Part shown: positions 11,671 to 22,612 of the stretch, piece by piece
How positions within the stretch are numbered: position 1 is the first letter of the stretch
How the letters are laid out: every line of letters begins with the position of its first letter
NCBI GenBank assembly: GCA_963575645.1
Contig: OY754464.1
Location: forward strand, 26,737,501-26,801,500
Direction: 5' to 3'
Length of the DNA stretch: 64,000 nt
From: Xanthostigma xanthostigma
Lineage: Eukaryota; Arthropoda; Insecta; Raphidioptera; Raphidiidae
Notes under the pieces: model-generated
What the model saw: the letters and a program-made list of their open reading frames with translations, nothing else
Databases searched by the model: none
What the model was told of the DNA's origin: nothing
Program-made: the position numbers and the translations under genes

Positions 11671-12410
11671 GTAACTTCCCGCTATTTTCGAGTTCAAAAC
11701 GCTCAAAAATATATAAAATATAGCAAGAAGTTTATTTTTTAGCTCTTCGAGCTCAAAAAAAAAACTGCTACGAAATTTTCGTTCACGATATTTCATGAAC
11801 AAATGAACCGATTTTGATGCGATTTGCGGCAGTCGACGCAATTTTTAACCTAAAAAAGTAATTTAATACAGAAAAATCGATCTCAGGATTTTTACGAGCA
11901 ATTAAAAAAAAAACACTTTTTTAAAAATTTTTCGTTTACGATATCTCGTGAACAAATGAGCCGATTTTGATGCGGTTTGCGGAAATCGACGCAGTTTGTT
12001 AAGGAGAAGAGCTGATTAGTTTTTGGAATTAATCGGTTTAGTAGTTTAGAAAATTTTTTACAAAAACAAATTTTTAAAAATTTTTGAAACTGGTTTTTTT
12101 AAGATTTCTCAAAATTTTTTGGGCCGAATCGTTTCAAATTTTCAGGAAGTCTAAGTTCACCAAGATCATGTCAGATGCCGCAAACCGCGTTTCAGTCGGA
12201 CACTCCGGTCAAAAGATATAAAAGGTTTACATACATACACACACACACATACAGCCCTACGGACATCATCGCCAAAATAGTTTCAATAGCTTCCTAGGAC
12301 CTCAAAACGTCGAGATCTGGCGAAAACTCGATTTTCGAAAATCGGGGTGAAACAAATAACTTCCCGATTTTTGAAAAAAAAAAATTTTTTTTTTTTAAAG
12401 CGGGAAGTTA
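11671..12410. mobile_element. TAACTTCCCGC-ended repetitive element
   Basis: The element starts taacttcccgc and ends gcgggaagtta. It contains degenerate internal duplications of a unit around cacgatatttcatgaacaaa and a CA-rich microsatellite near 12230-12253. I believe it belongs to a widespread insect repeat type, but cannot name it. Confidence 0.65.
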
Positions 12411-12596
12411 AAAATTCGAATCGAAAAAGTTACAACACAGGTAATTTAGAAATTGGTGGAAATTTGAGTAGCGTGCGGAACAGCTTACTAAAAGTCAATT
12501 GTCGGTTTTATCGCCTTTTTTGCAAAGAACCACTCCTAGCAAAGACCGATCAATATGTTTTGACATCTAGTTTCTGAACAGATAATCGGACAGAAA

Positions 12597-12967
12597 AAGG
12601 CCCCTGCACACGAGGCTAGATTCCTTGCTAGATTTGCCTACTAGTTTTCTAGCACTGGTTTTCTTGATTGCTATTAAGTTCCCGCTTTACACGAGACTAC
12701 TTTTCAAGCTTGTTTTGTGGATAGATCTAGTGCGCGCGCAGTGACAGTTTGAATATAATCACAGAGCAAAACGTTTGTCTGACTCTGAGCAGAATTACGC
12801 CATGTTGGTTTGTGGGCGTTTATTCAAGTGCCCACGTGACAAGATACTGCTTCCTGATTGGTTCTTGCTGATACCTAGCAAGGAAAATAGCCCCTGTACT
12901 AATGTTGAAACCTATCTTGTAAGCTAGCAGAACTAGCAGTGTTTCTAGCCTCGTGTGCAGCGGCCTT
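12597..12967. mobile_element. AAGGCCGCTGCACACGAG MITE, copy 1
   Basis: Ends ggcccctgcacacgaggcta and the complement of gcctcgtgtgcagcggcc, with internal ctagcaagg/ttgctagat motifs. Sister copies are at 39746-40184 and 48543-48947. It sits about 245 bp upstream of the CDK5 start codon. Confidence 0.8.
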
Positions 12968-13211
12968 AAATCGACATAAAATTTAAAATAACGAAAAAAG
13001 ATAAACATCTCACCTTTAAAAACGTCCGCGAAAATATCTAGCGTGATAAGGGAAAGCAGTCCGCCCACTATCCATTAATTTAGAGATCAGTTGGTTTTAG
13101 AACAGCGCTGGCACCTTGTGGAAATTTTAAAACTTATTCGTTGAATGTTTACAAATATGGCGTTAAACGTCTGTCAATTTTGTTAATAAATTTTGTATAT
13201 TGAAAACAACG

Positions 13212-14108
13212 ATGCAGAAATATGAAAAATTGGAGAAGATTGGCGAGGGTACGTATGGAACAGTTTTCAAGGCGAAAAATCGGGAAACGCACGAAATAGT
13301 AGCGTTAAAAAGAGTTCGGCTCGACGACGACGATGAAGGCGTTCCTTCTTCTGCACTTCGAGAGATTTGCTTACTTAAAGAACTGAGACATAAAAACATT
13401 GTTCGTTTGTACGACGTACTTCACAGTGACAAGAAGTTGACGCTCGTGTTTGAACACTGCGATCAAGATTTGAAGAAATATTTTGACAGTTTGAACGGTG
13501 AAATTGACACCGAAGTTGTCCAGTCGTTTATGTTTCAGTTGCTTCGAGGTCTTGCGTTTTGCCACAGCAACAACGTGCTTCATCGTGACCTGAAGCCACA
13601 GAACCTGTTAATAAACAAAAACGGTGAACTGAAATTGGCTGATTTCGGTTTAGCGCGTGCATTCGGAATACCTGTTAAATGTTACTCGGCCGAAGTGGTC
13701 ACACTTTGGTATCGTCCTCCAGATGTCCTGTTTGGTGCCAAACTCTACACGACGAGCATCGATATGTGGTCGGCAGGCTGTATATTTGCAGAACTGGCCA
13801 ACGCCGGAAGACCGCTGTTTCCCGGTTCTGATGTGGACGATCAGCTCAAACGAATATTCAAACTTCTCGGAACACCGACGGAAGAAACTTGGACTGGCAT
13901 ATCGCAGTTGCCCGATTATAAACCTTTCCCAATCTACCACCCGAGCATGAGTTGGTCGCAGGTAGTTCCGAAACTGTCGGCTAAAGGAAGGGACCTGCTG
14001 CAGAGATTACTCGTGTGTAACCCCACTTTGAGAATATCGGCCGAAGAGGCCATGGCTCATCAATACTTCAGCGACCTGAATCCAACGATTAAAAGTGATC
14101 ACTGCTAG
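13212..14108 (+). CDS. Cdk5: Cyclin-dependent kinase 5, uninterrupted by introns
   Basis: One open frame encodes 298 residues that align with animal CDK5 essentially end to end. The diagnostic PSSALRE helix (not PSTAIRE) identifies CDK5. Intact kinase elements include the GEGTYGTVF loop with Thr14 and Tyr15, VALKRV with Lys33, HRDLKPQN with the catalytic Asp, DFGLA, and the activation segment [13 protein letters not shown]. The start at 13212 ([11 protein letters not shown]) is the family start; the frame extends only four codons further upstream. CDK5 is activated by p35-type partners and phosphorylates neuronal and cytoskeletal substrates. No intron interrupts the coding sequence. The frame is wholly intact, so it is either the native gene after intron loss or a working retrocopy. 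A hairpin MITE lies about 70 bp past the stop codon. Confidence 0.97.
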   Translation: MQKYEKLEKIGEGTYGTVFKAKNRETHEIVALKRVRLDDDDEGVPSSALREICLLKELRHKNIVRLYDVLHSDKKLTLVFEHCDQDLKKYFDSLNGEIDTEVVQSFMFQLLRGLAFCHSNNVLHRDLKPQNLLINKNGELKLADFGLARAFGIPVKCYSAEVVTLWYRPPDVLFGAKLYTTSIDMWSAGCIFAELANAGRPLFPGSDVDDQLKRIFKLLGTPTEETWTGISQLPDYKPFPIYHPSMSWSQVVPKLSAKGRDLLQRLLVCNPTLRISAEEAMAHQYFSDLNPTIKSDHC

Positions 14109-14177
14109 TTAATCGATGTTTTGGGATGCACATTTAAATGTTTCAGTGTGAACAAACCATGACGTCACTCATAATTA

Positions 14178-14344
14178 AGTTCGTTCCAAGCAGCCGTGAA
14201 CGGTAACAAAACCGTACACAGTCTTGTTACTGCGCAAGACTGTCTTGCGCAGAATCGATTTTTGAGCTAGTGCGCAAATTAGTCTTGCGCAGTGACAAGA
14301 CTGTGTACGGTTTCATTACCGTTCGAGGCTGCTTGGAACGAACC
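14178..14344. mobile_element. TTCGTTCCAAGCAG hairpin MITE, copy 2, in the CDK5 3' flank
   Basis: The arms start gttcgttccaagcagccg and end gctgcttggaacgaac, with an inner palindrome around cttgcgca. It starts 70 bp after the CDK5 stop, so it may lie in the 3' UTR. Confidence 0.8.
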
Positions 14345-14374
14345 TATTAATATGAATAGTGATTGTAGAACGTG

Positions 14375-14650
14375 CAGAGGCAGATTTACAAATATGCCGC
14401 CTATAGGCTGAACCAAATCGCCGCTCACACTGACAAAAAAAATTTGGTAATTTCAAAAAAATGTATTTGATTGATTCCAAATTTAGTTATTTGAACAACG
14501 TCGAATTTGAATCGAAAAAAATGACTGGCCGGCGCTGCCGCCACCGTGCGGCCTATCAACTAGAACTGAGTAGAGAGATAAGAAATTCGGAAAAAAATTC
14601 CGCCTTCGAAAATTTGCCGCCTAGGTAGCCTATTTAGAAATCCGCCACTG
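14375..14650. mobile_element. hAT-like MITE (CAGAGGCAGATTTA ... AAATCCGCCACTG)
   Basis: Inverted CAG...CTG ends, with gccgcctat-type subterminal motifs shared with the next element. The flanking 8-mers agaacgtg and agaacaac agree at five positions, so the duplication is eroded. Confidence 0.5.
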
Positions 14651-14729
14651 AGAACAACTGAGTTCCGATTTAACTCAGTCGTTTGACATTTGATTCTGTT
14701 TATTCCGCGATAATGGCCGAATATATAGG

Positions 14730-15121
14730 CAGTGCCGGATTATACCAAGTGCCGCCTATACGCTAAAACTGGCTTGCCGCCCACTTAGGGCTAGCGTTTT
14801 CCCGACTTTCAAATCATTCCATCATTCCGCATATATTTGCTTTAGTAGTCCGCAAATACACCAGGTTTGAACTAGGCTCTCATTTATCCTACCAAGACTC
14901 ATGTTCGAGGGAAAACGTTGCCTCCCGGCCCTGATAACGTGCTGTGTATATTAATATTATATCAGTTAGTAATATCTGATTCCGATTGGAGGTTCAAGAC
15001 AGACCGTCATTTCGTTAGTTAGAAATCATTTTATTTTTTTTTTGCGACCGTCCCTGCCGCTCCTCCGACGAGTGCCGCCCTACGCTTCAGCGTAGTTAGC
15101 GTATAGGTTAATCCGGCACTG
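14730..15121. mobile_element. hAT-like MITE (CAGTGCCGGATTA ... TAATCCGGCACTG)
   Basis: Perfect 13-bp inverted ends, extended by cctatacgct motifs. The flanks tatatagg and tatgtggg agree at 6 of 8 positions, consistent with an aged hAT target duplication. Confidence 0.75.
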
Positions 15122-15212
15122 TATGTGGGCCAATTTTAATAAAAAACGGACATTCTTTAAATATAGATCGATCAAAAAATGTCTTGCGATAAAGACGCTC
15201 CCATAAGGGAGT

Positions 15213-15381
15213 CAGGTGCGGATTTAGGATTTCGTTTAGGGGGGCGATTTTTGTGTACTTTTACGTATCTTCCAGAAAATTCGTTCGAAACAAAAAATCC
15301 ATGCCAATAGTGCTTCAATCGTGAGTCGGGGGAGGGGGGTGGATTTCATCCGTTGCCCCCCTCCCCCTGTATCCGCGCCTG
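15213..15381. mobile_element. Short hAT-like MITE (CAGGTGCGGATTTAGG ... TATCCGCGCCTG)
   Basis: Inverted CAGGYGCGGAT ends, flanked by aagggagt (15205-15212) and aagggagc (15382-15389), a 7/8 match. Rich in G and C runs. Confidence 0.7.
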
Positions 15382-15564
15382 AAGGGAGCAGTCCTAGATT
15401 TTATAAATGCAGACAAAAAATCAATCAAATCATTAATATGATGTTTTATATCCATTTTTTAGTCAATGATGAGAGTAACAAACTAGTCACCAATCATAAA
15501 TCATTTTTTTTTTTATTTATGGCCAAGGCCGTGCGAAATGAGAATTGTGTCTGGAGCATAACAT

Positions 15565-15962
15565 TGGGCGTGTTTGGTCGAAGTAAGTACTTACTAAATT
15601 TAGTAAGTCACTCACTATACTTACAAAATTTTCGGCCGGAACACAAAATAAGTGCTAACGCAGTAAGCATGGCTTAATATAAGACGCCATTTTGCTTATT
15701 GTTGATGTAAACAATACAGACAGGAACAGGCCTGTCATTTATCCATTTGCAACTATTTACATGAATTAAATTATATTAAATTTAGTACTGTCAATTATAT
15801 TCAATCTATGAGGTTATGTACGGGATATAACGTAAACTGGTGTTTTGAGTTATGACAAGCCAGTAAGTCTGTCCTGCTATAGTCAGCTTGTAAGATTTTA
15901 ATTTTTTTATGCTAACTGGCTTACTAAGTTTAGTAAGTACTTACTTCGGCCAAACACGCCCA
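15565..15962. mobile_element. TGGGCGTGTTTGG MITE, copy B
   Basis: Ends tgggcgtgtttggtcgaagt and the complement of cttcggccaaacacgccca. It is inverted internally relative to copies A and C and lacks the nested hairpin of copy A. Confidence 0.8.
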
Positions 15963-16497
15963 ATAATTTGGTGAACTTCATCAATCATAAACAATAAGAT
16001 ATCAAACTAATAGTACTTATTAGAGGAACTTTTATGACACCTCTTTGAGCCTAGTATACTTTTATCCCCCTTTCGAACGGCCCTGTTTAAAGCCAACGAC
16101 TGCCATTGTTGTATAATATAAGATTGAATTTAGTACACGTGGAAAATACATAATAATAGGAGTCCTTTTTAGATGTCAAGCAGTTTTAATACCTCAAGTG
16201 AATAAATACCAGTTTAATATTTTTGGAAAACATTTTAATACCACTAGGTTACCGTCAGGACTCAAACCTGAATCTGCCAATTTCGCGCTGGTTGATTTAT
16301 CATATTTTAATCTGCAGTAACCGATGGACATCGGTGATTTGAACTTCTATGAATGGTATTTAAGGTGACAGAAATCACTGTAAGCGAGAGTTGATTTTTA
16401 ATACAAAATATGTATTAAAAGTCGAATCATTACAAATGCGAGAGGTATATAAATTTAAATTTTTAACTGCAAGTCGGAATACAAATACATAATATAG

Positions 16498-16806
16498 ATA
16501 GATACTTTATTCCTCAAGAGACCTATTACAGGTGTAAAATCGTCAATACAAAAGTAAATACAAAGAATACCCAACAATATAGTTGTACATCATCAATTTT
16601 TAAAATTTAAATATTCTGATATGTCATAGAAACTATTATTTGCCAAAAATGTTTTTAATTTTCTTTTGAATGCATTTGAATTTTTAATATTTTTAATATG
16701 GTCAGGGAGTGCATTATATAATATTATGCCAGCATGAGATGGAAATTCTTTATGATAATAATTACTAAAGTTATTTAGATGCAACATTGTGCCCTGCCTT
16801 GTATAG
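16498..16806 (-). pseudogene. 5'-truncated LINE 3' end inserted in the palindrome arm
   Basis: The minus-strand frame at 16593-16787 encodes 64 residues ending the reverse-transcriptase ORF of a Jockey/CR1-like LINE: the block GIILYNALPDHIKN followed by FKRKLKTFL and a terminal FYDISEYL resembles that family's C-terminus. It is followed by a short 3' tail containing gaataaagtatctatcta. The rest of the element is missing. The other palindrome arm lacks it, which fixes it as a secondary insertion. Confidence 0.6.
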
Positions 16807-17363
16807 AGACACTAGAAATAATTAATCAAAGGACAGATTAATACATAATACATATAAGATTGAATTTAGTACGCCTGACATCTAAAAAGGACTCCTATTA
16901 TTATGTATTTTCCACGTGTACTAAATTCAATCTTATGTATTAATCTGTCCTTTGATTAATTATTTCTAGTGTCACTGTATTATGTATTTGTATTCCGACT
17001 TGCAGTTAAACATTTATATCTGTCTAAATATGTATCTATCTATGCCTTTACTGGCGATAGTTTAAAAATATACAAACAAAAAATATATATGCATTTGTAA
17101 TGATTCGTCTTTTAACATGTTTGTATTAAAAATCGACTCTCGCTTACAGTAATTTCTGTCACCTTAAATACCATTTATAGAAGTTCAAATCACCGTTCAC
17201 CGATATCCATCGGTTACTGCAGATTAAATGATAAATCCACCAACGCGAAATTGGCAGATTCAGGTTTGACTCCTGACGGTGATCTAGTGGTATAAAAATA
17301 TTTTCCAAAAATATTAAACTGGTATTTATTCACTTGAGGTATTAAAACTGCTTGACATCTAAA

Positions 17364-17863
17364 GGTGGCACTTCACATGGCTATTTGTGTTCGCTATTGG
17401 GTGTTTGTTGTATTTGGCAAAATATATGACGTTCAAGACAAACATGCAAATACGACCATCCACACATGGCAGTCAAATAGCAAACACACAAACATTTGGC
17501 AGCAGAACGCACGTTAAAAATTCCAGGAATTTTAGCACTGTTTCATTGTCCCAATTCATTTTCAATAGTAATTGTTCCAGTTCTCGCTCACAGCACAGAC
17601 ACAAAAATACTGCATGTCCGTACAGGTTCACGGCGCGTGCGCTTCTGAATATAGCCAAATTGTGTGGACGGTTTATTTGCCGTATTTGCCAATTTGACTC
17701 CTTTGATGTGCCTCTAAAAACCGACAAGCGTATTTGGTATTGGCCTTATTTGTCAAATAGGCAAATAAGGCCAACACTTTGTCAAATAGACCCTCCACAC
17801 TTGGTAATTGTTTGCCAAATATGCCAAATACACAAATACAAATAGCCATTTGAAGTGCCGGCA
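17364..17863. mobile_element. 500-bp MITE (GGTGGCACTTCACATGGC ends) with TAAA duplication
   Basis: Ends ggtggcacttcacatggcta and the complement of tagccatttgaagtgcc. TAAA precedes (17360-17363) and follows (17864-17867). The uninterrupted sequence, with a single taaa between catc and aagg, survives near 16873-16890, so the duplication is seen directly. Confidence 0.8.
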
Positions 17864-17896
17864 TAAAAAGGACTCCTGTTATTGTTGTATAATATA

Positions 17897-18470
17897 TATA
17901 CATACTATATGATATCATAGGTCATTTCAATGTATTATTTAAAAATAGTAAATTGAAAATTTAATTATAAAATCAACCAGTTCTCGGTTGATTGTTAATT
18001 GCTGAAGTAAAATACCGTTTTTTCACAAGAAAATGGTTGAAAATTAACTACCTGTTGTGTAGACAGAGCAATGTTGAAAGAAGAAATCGTAACAATTGCT
18101 ATGCAGTGTTGTAGCTAGGGTCATCGGCGTTCAGGGCAAGATCCTGACCTCACATCCTCAAAAGTTCTTTATTAATAAAATTACTTTGTCAATACTATGA
18201 ATCGCATCGCTTTTTGAGCCATCTGGGGTTTGCCTCCTGTTGTCAGGCTTTAGCTACGGTACTGCTGCCGAGTGTGAGATATAAACTCAAAACGAATAAA
18301 AAAAATACAATTGTTATAAATTGTACTAATAATTTTGTATCCAAAATGTTTGTAATGTATGACAATTATGCTAAGATAAATTTTGATTGCATAGAAAAAT
18401 AACATTTATTTATTCGTTGATAGGCGATTTCCAGTTATTCGATTTCTGATATGACTTTCAGCTTTAATAC
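17897..18470. other. Intergenic spacer with left half of a split hairpin repeat
   Basis: Nothing gene-like. The last 50 bases match the outer part of the hairpin repeat seen at 9083-9225. Confidence 0.4.
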
Positions 18471-18997
18471 TAGTGATGTGCCGGATCGTTAAAAATGTAT
18501 ATCCGCGGATACGGATCTGAATACGGATTTTTGGTTTCAAGATCCGCCGATACGGATACGGATCTTAACTTTCTTAGAGTACGTGGCGGTAAATATTGCA
18601 CATCGACCTTTGGAAAGAGACTATCTGTTATGGGAAAAAGTTATTGACCTCTGTAAGAGTTAACTCTCATAACAGATTGTCTCTTTCCAAAGATCGATGT
18701 GCAATATCTCATTAAAAAGATAGTTGATTTAGTACCTTTGAGTTATGTACTATTAGTATAGTACTCACTACGATAAATGTTTGCAATATAAAGGTGCCAA
18801 AATACGATTTAAAAAAATAAAAAATAATCTGAATGGAATTTAACAGGTTTTCTATTACCTAATCACCTATACATATATATAAAATTTCATCTATGAATTG
18901 AAAATTAATAAAGTAAAAGATCCGCAAAAAAACTAACGGATACGGATCTTTCTTCTCCCTCGGATATCCGCGGATACGGATATCCGGCACATCACTA
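18471..18997. mobile_element. hAT-type MITE TAGTGATGTGCC, copy 2
   Basis: Same ends and internal hairpin as copy 1. Exact 8-bp duplication tttaatac at 18463-18470 and 18998-19005. It is inserted into an older hairpin repeat. Confidence 0.92.
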
Positions 18998-19079
18998 TTT
19001 AATACTATAGATTTAAAATAAAAAAATCGATCTAGTTGAAAACATGGCATTCGCTGAAACTTGTATCAAAAACCGAGCA

Positions 19080-20250
19080 GGATTTTAGAAGCAATTAGTG
19101 GTGACAATATCTTTGATGAGAAAGAAAATTTGACGCCAATAATATACTTGTGTGTTTCATAAAATATAAATCCTAAATGATATATAAATATGAGAATCTG
19201 TATGTTTGTTACTCAACAACGCCTTAGCGGCGCAGCGGGTCTGGATGAATTTTAGCATAATTTATGACCAAGATCAGCACAGACTACTTTTTATCAATGT
19301 TCCCTCTATTTTTTTCGCTGACTGCCCGGTACAAAAGTTTATGGGAGCAAAAAGTGTGCCTATGTTTGAAGTCAAAAGTTTTTTTAATAAATACTCTTGA
19401 AAATGACATTACAATTTTAGCAACACCCTCTTGGAGCGCCAACGTTCTTGACCAAAAGCTTTACAGTGAGATTGGCGCGTTATTCCAGAACGCCGCGAAA
19501 ATAACGCATATGTAAAGGCACCTACTGTAAATTATAGACGCTCGACAAAATAAAACATCTTAAGTCATTGAAATTTTCCAATGAAACTATTTTGAATGCC
19601 ACATAAACATAAAACTATGCTTGTTTCCCAGAATTACATAATAGATTGTAGATTAGAGACGCTGGACAGCTGATGTCACTAACGAATTACATAATAACTA
19701 AATTATTATTTTAGTAATAAATAGTTTGGTCTTGTGATCGTATGTAGTCCGGATTAACGTGAATTACCGTGTCAGTGATTTTAACAATCACCAGTCATAA
19801 TATCATCATGATATTGATATATATTGCATTTTTTGCACGTACCTCCTATAGAATAGCTGATTTTCACTTCATAATAAGTATATATACTTATATTTGAATA
19901 TATCTGACAGTTTGACCATACTGGGTTTTCAAAGCCCTAATTTGCTTCTTTGTCACTAATACGGATTTCAATGGATACCTACTGGATTAGTAAAATCGCA
20001 TTACTTTTGTTTTATTTCACGCACGAGTGCTAAAAAGAGTCGTTTTATTATTGCTATACAGGCATGAAAAGCCGCTATTTTATAGGGAACGTACAAAAAC
20101 AATTTTTGTATATACCCATATATTCTAAAATTGCTTCCAAACAAAAAAATAAAATAATTAAAAAATCGTTTTTATTAGGTATACGAGGAAAAAAACAATA
20201 ATGTCTGTGCCGAGTTTCGATAAAAGTTTGATCGTTCAGTATTTAGATTT
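19080..20250. other. Intergenic region with a degenerate retroelement fragment near 19170-19260
   Basis: A stretch around cgccttagcggcgcagcgg resembles the conserved core of an insect short retroelement, too decayed to delimit. The remainder shows no gene or clear repeat. Confidence 0.35.
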
Positions 20251-21250
20251 TGACGTGATAACGTCTTATAAATTGATGAATCACACCCGCTGCATGCACG
20301 AAAAAGTGTAACGTTCGTAACGCGTAACGTTCCGCCTGACCCTGTGCGTGCTTTTTGCTAATTTCTCGCTCAATTTAAATCAGATCGGTTTGAAACCAGT
20401 CTTAAACGAAAGAGGAGAACATTTTACATAGATTTCGTATAACAGAATTTGCCTAAACAGTTTTTTTATACAAATTTATATAGAAAAATAGCTGTATAAA
20501 TGCAACATGAAAACGGCTGCATTTCTAATGTTTAATTCAATTTTTTGACATTAGTATTTTGTGAAATGCAACGCCTTCTAAGTTAAGTATTGGAATAACA
20601 AGGGTGCGTTCCGATATGCACTGCGACCACTGTACAGTGTGACGTCAATAGTATACTGTGAAGCCGTTCCTTTATAGCCAGTAATACTGGTTACTAGTTA
20701 AAACGGAACGCACTCCAGTATACTGTCAGCATCGTTTTTTGACGCAGTTTTCAAATGAGCGTATTAAAGATTTCTAATTAAATAACAAAATCTATTGCTG
20801 GAGTATTGTCAAATTGAAAACATTTATATTAATATTAACTGTTAATGTCAACTGTTTAGCACTCAAGCGGCTTTGACTGATCACGTGATCAAAGTACTGG
20901 CGAGTACCTTACCTCGAAAACGCCAGTGCTCGCAGTAGAAATATATGGTTATTTATGACGTCATATATTTCCCTAGGGTACTGCGGCAGTATACTGGCGT
21001 TCATAACGGAACGAATTTTTCTACAGTAAGAGCACTGGGCAGTGCTCCCAGTGTATATCGGAACGCACCCTAATTATTATTAGAACATAATACTTTGACA
21101 GTTGCAAACGTCACTTTTGACATTTCTTATCATTCCGACACCAAGGATAAGCGGATTGAAACCAAATTTTGGGAGGTTTAGGTTATGTATTACGGAATAC
21201 GTTATCACGTAAAACTATCGTCCGTAAACCGACTTTACAGACAACCAATT
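20251..21250 (-). mobile_element. ACGTGATAACGT family, copy a (carries a nested MITE)
   Basis: One end is tgacgtgataacgtcttat; the other is acgttatcacgt followed by about 45 bp ending acagacaaccaatt. The 20602-21070 MITE interrupts it. Other copies are at 27841-28088, 35192-35501 and 41043-41227. Confidence 0.7.
20602..21070. mobile_element. GGGTGCGTTCCGATAT MITE (nested)
   Basis: A 16-bp perfect inverted terminus, gggtgcgttccgatat, with further imperfect pairing (cactg, agtactg, tatactg motifs). Related in its ends to the element at 45727-46168. Confidence 0.8.
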
Positions 21251-21920
21251 TTTTTTAGGTAAAAACTAAAAAGGAATACTCGTATAGATGTCTCTGGCAG
21301 ATTGTATATAGGTACAGCATATACTTTTTGAGATACAGTGTTGTAATGAGTTGGTGTCTGTTCTCTTGAGTTGGTTATATTAAATGTCAAATGAGATGTA
21401 CAATTGACATGTTTTATAGATAACTGCTTTTAACTTATTTAAAAAAAAATTGAATTCACTTTTGAACAAACTTAACTTATAATGTAGGTCATACATTATA
21501 ATATATTTAAAAAAAACTGACATACAATGATTTACAACGGAAATGGTACATAGCGGCCAGTTAGCTTTACTTTACAGCACTCGTGGTGTAATGTGTCACT
21601 TTATATATCTATTTACATGCATGTAAAAGATCTATTTTCCATGACAACTGACAAGGCACAGTTGATTCGTGTAAAAATTTAATATAAAAGTGACAAGGAC
21701 TTTGTGGCAGTCCTACTTGCAAGTTGCAATTCGGACGTCTGAACCTTTGACGCAGGGCCCAGGGGTATTTACAAAAAGGTAAGACTATCTTTTCTAGATT
21801 TATTTTTGGTAACATTCTACAGAATGGACACCTACGATTTTTACACGAAACTGTCTACAGGAACAATTAAAATAACAAATTATTGATTATAAACAAAATT
21901 ATATTCTTTTCGCATGAACA
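21251..21920. other. Intergenic spacer
   Basis: No gene or repeat with recognisable ends found. Confidence 0.4.
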
Positions 21921-22612
21921 GCACCCTGTTATCGTTTTTTTAGGATCTCCCCCATACTCCCTTCCCTTTACACCGCGCAACAAAAACACCATCACACCAA
22001 CAGCACCCCCTTATTGTTTTTTTAGGAACTCCCCCATACCCCCCTCCCTTTCCACTGTGCAACAAAAATATTTTTAACAAAAAAATTGAACCGACTTCAA
22101 AAAAGGCACTAAAAGTAAAAAATAATTGTGTATTGAAATGTTTTGGAGTCGGTGTCAGCCAAAATGAAATCTATTCCGAGAACTACACTGACTCCAAAAC
22201 ATTTCAATACGCAATTATTTTTTACTTTTTAGTGCCTTTTTTGAAGTCGGTTCAATTTTTTTGTTAAAAATATTTTATTTTTCTCTTTTTAGTGTTAATC
22301 TAACACTAAAAATCGGTGAACATACATAAAAAAACATTATGCATGCCTTTGAAATTTGAGAGTTTCCCTCGATTTCTCCGGGATCCACCATCAGATCCTG
22401 ACTTGGTTCCGATGGGACCAGCTCGGAAGTGCGCTCTTTCGAATAAAAAAAAAATTTGAAAATCAGTCCATAATTGACGGAGAAATCGGTGAACATACAT
22501 AAAAAAAAAAATATACAGACGAACACAGAACCTCCTCCTTTTTGTTGAAGTCGGTTAAAAAACACCATCGCATCAACAGCACCCTGTTATTGTAATTTCA
22601 ACTATAGCAATA
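21921..22612. repeat. 82-bp tandem repeat split by a retroelement/hairpin insertion
   Basis: Units start gcaccctgtt at 21921 and gcaccccctt at 22003. A third resumes at 22579, after roughly 490 bp of foreign sequence (about 22068-22560). The unit contains a ttttttaggatctccccca block. Confidence 0.6.
22065..22275. mobile_element. Hairpin MITE with gaaccgacttc arms
   Basis: The arms pair from tttttaacaaaaaaattgaa inwards over about 85 bp. A sequence with similar arms (tctaaaaaggccactaaaaag) lies at 63521-63718. It continues into a tail at 22276-22560 ending gaagtcggttaaaaa, a terminus I associate with a widespread lepidopteran repeat. Confidence 0.65.

Larger units (their letters stand above)
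16121..17880. mobile_element. Composite 1.76-kb palindromic element with a 16-bp direct repeat flank
   Basis: Direct repeats attgttgtataatata flank it at 16105-16120 and 17881-17896. The interior is one long palindrome: a left arm from about 16121 to 16880 and a right arm from about 16885 to 17880. Blocks such as ctgcaagtcggaatacaaat occur in both arms, inverted. The left arm is interrupted by a LINE tail (about 16498-16806) and the right arm by a 500-bp MITE (17364-17863). Confidence 0.7.

Noticed and set aside
22275..22568. 97-codon minus-strand open frame
   Set aside because: Falls in repeat sequence with A-runs; it arises from repeated gaacatacataaaaaa blocks and has no coding signature.
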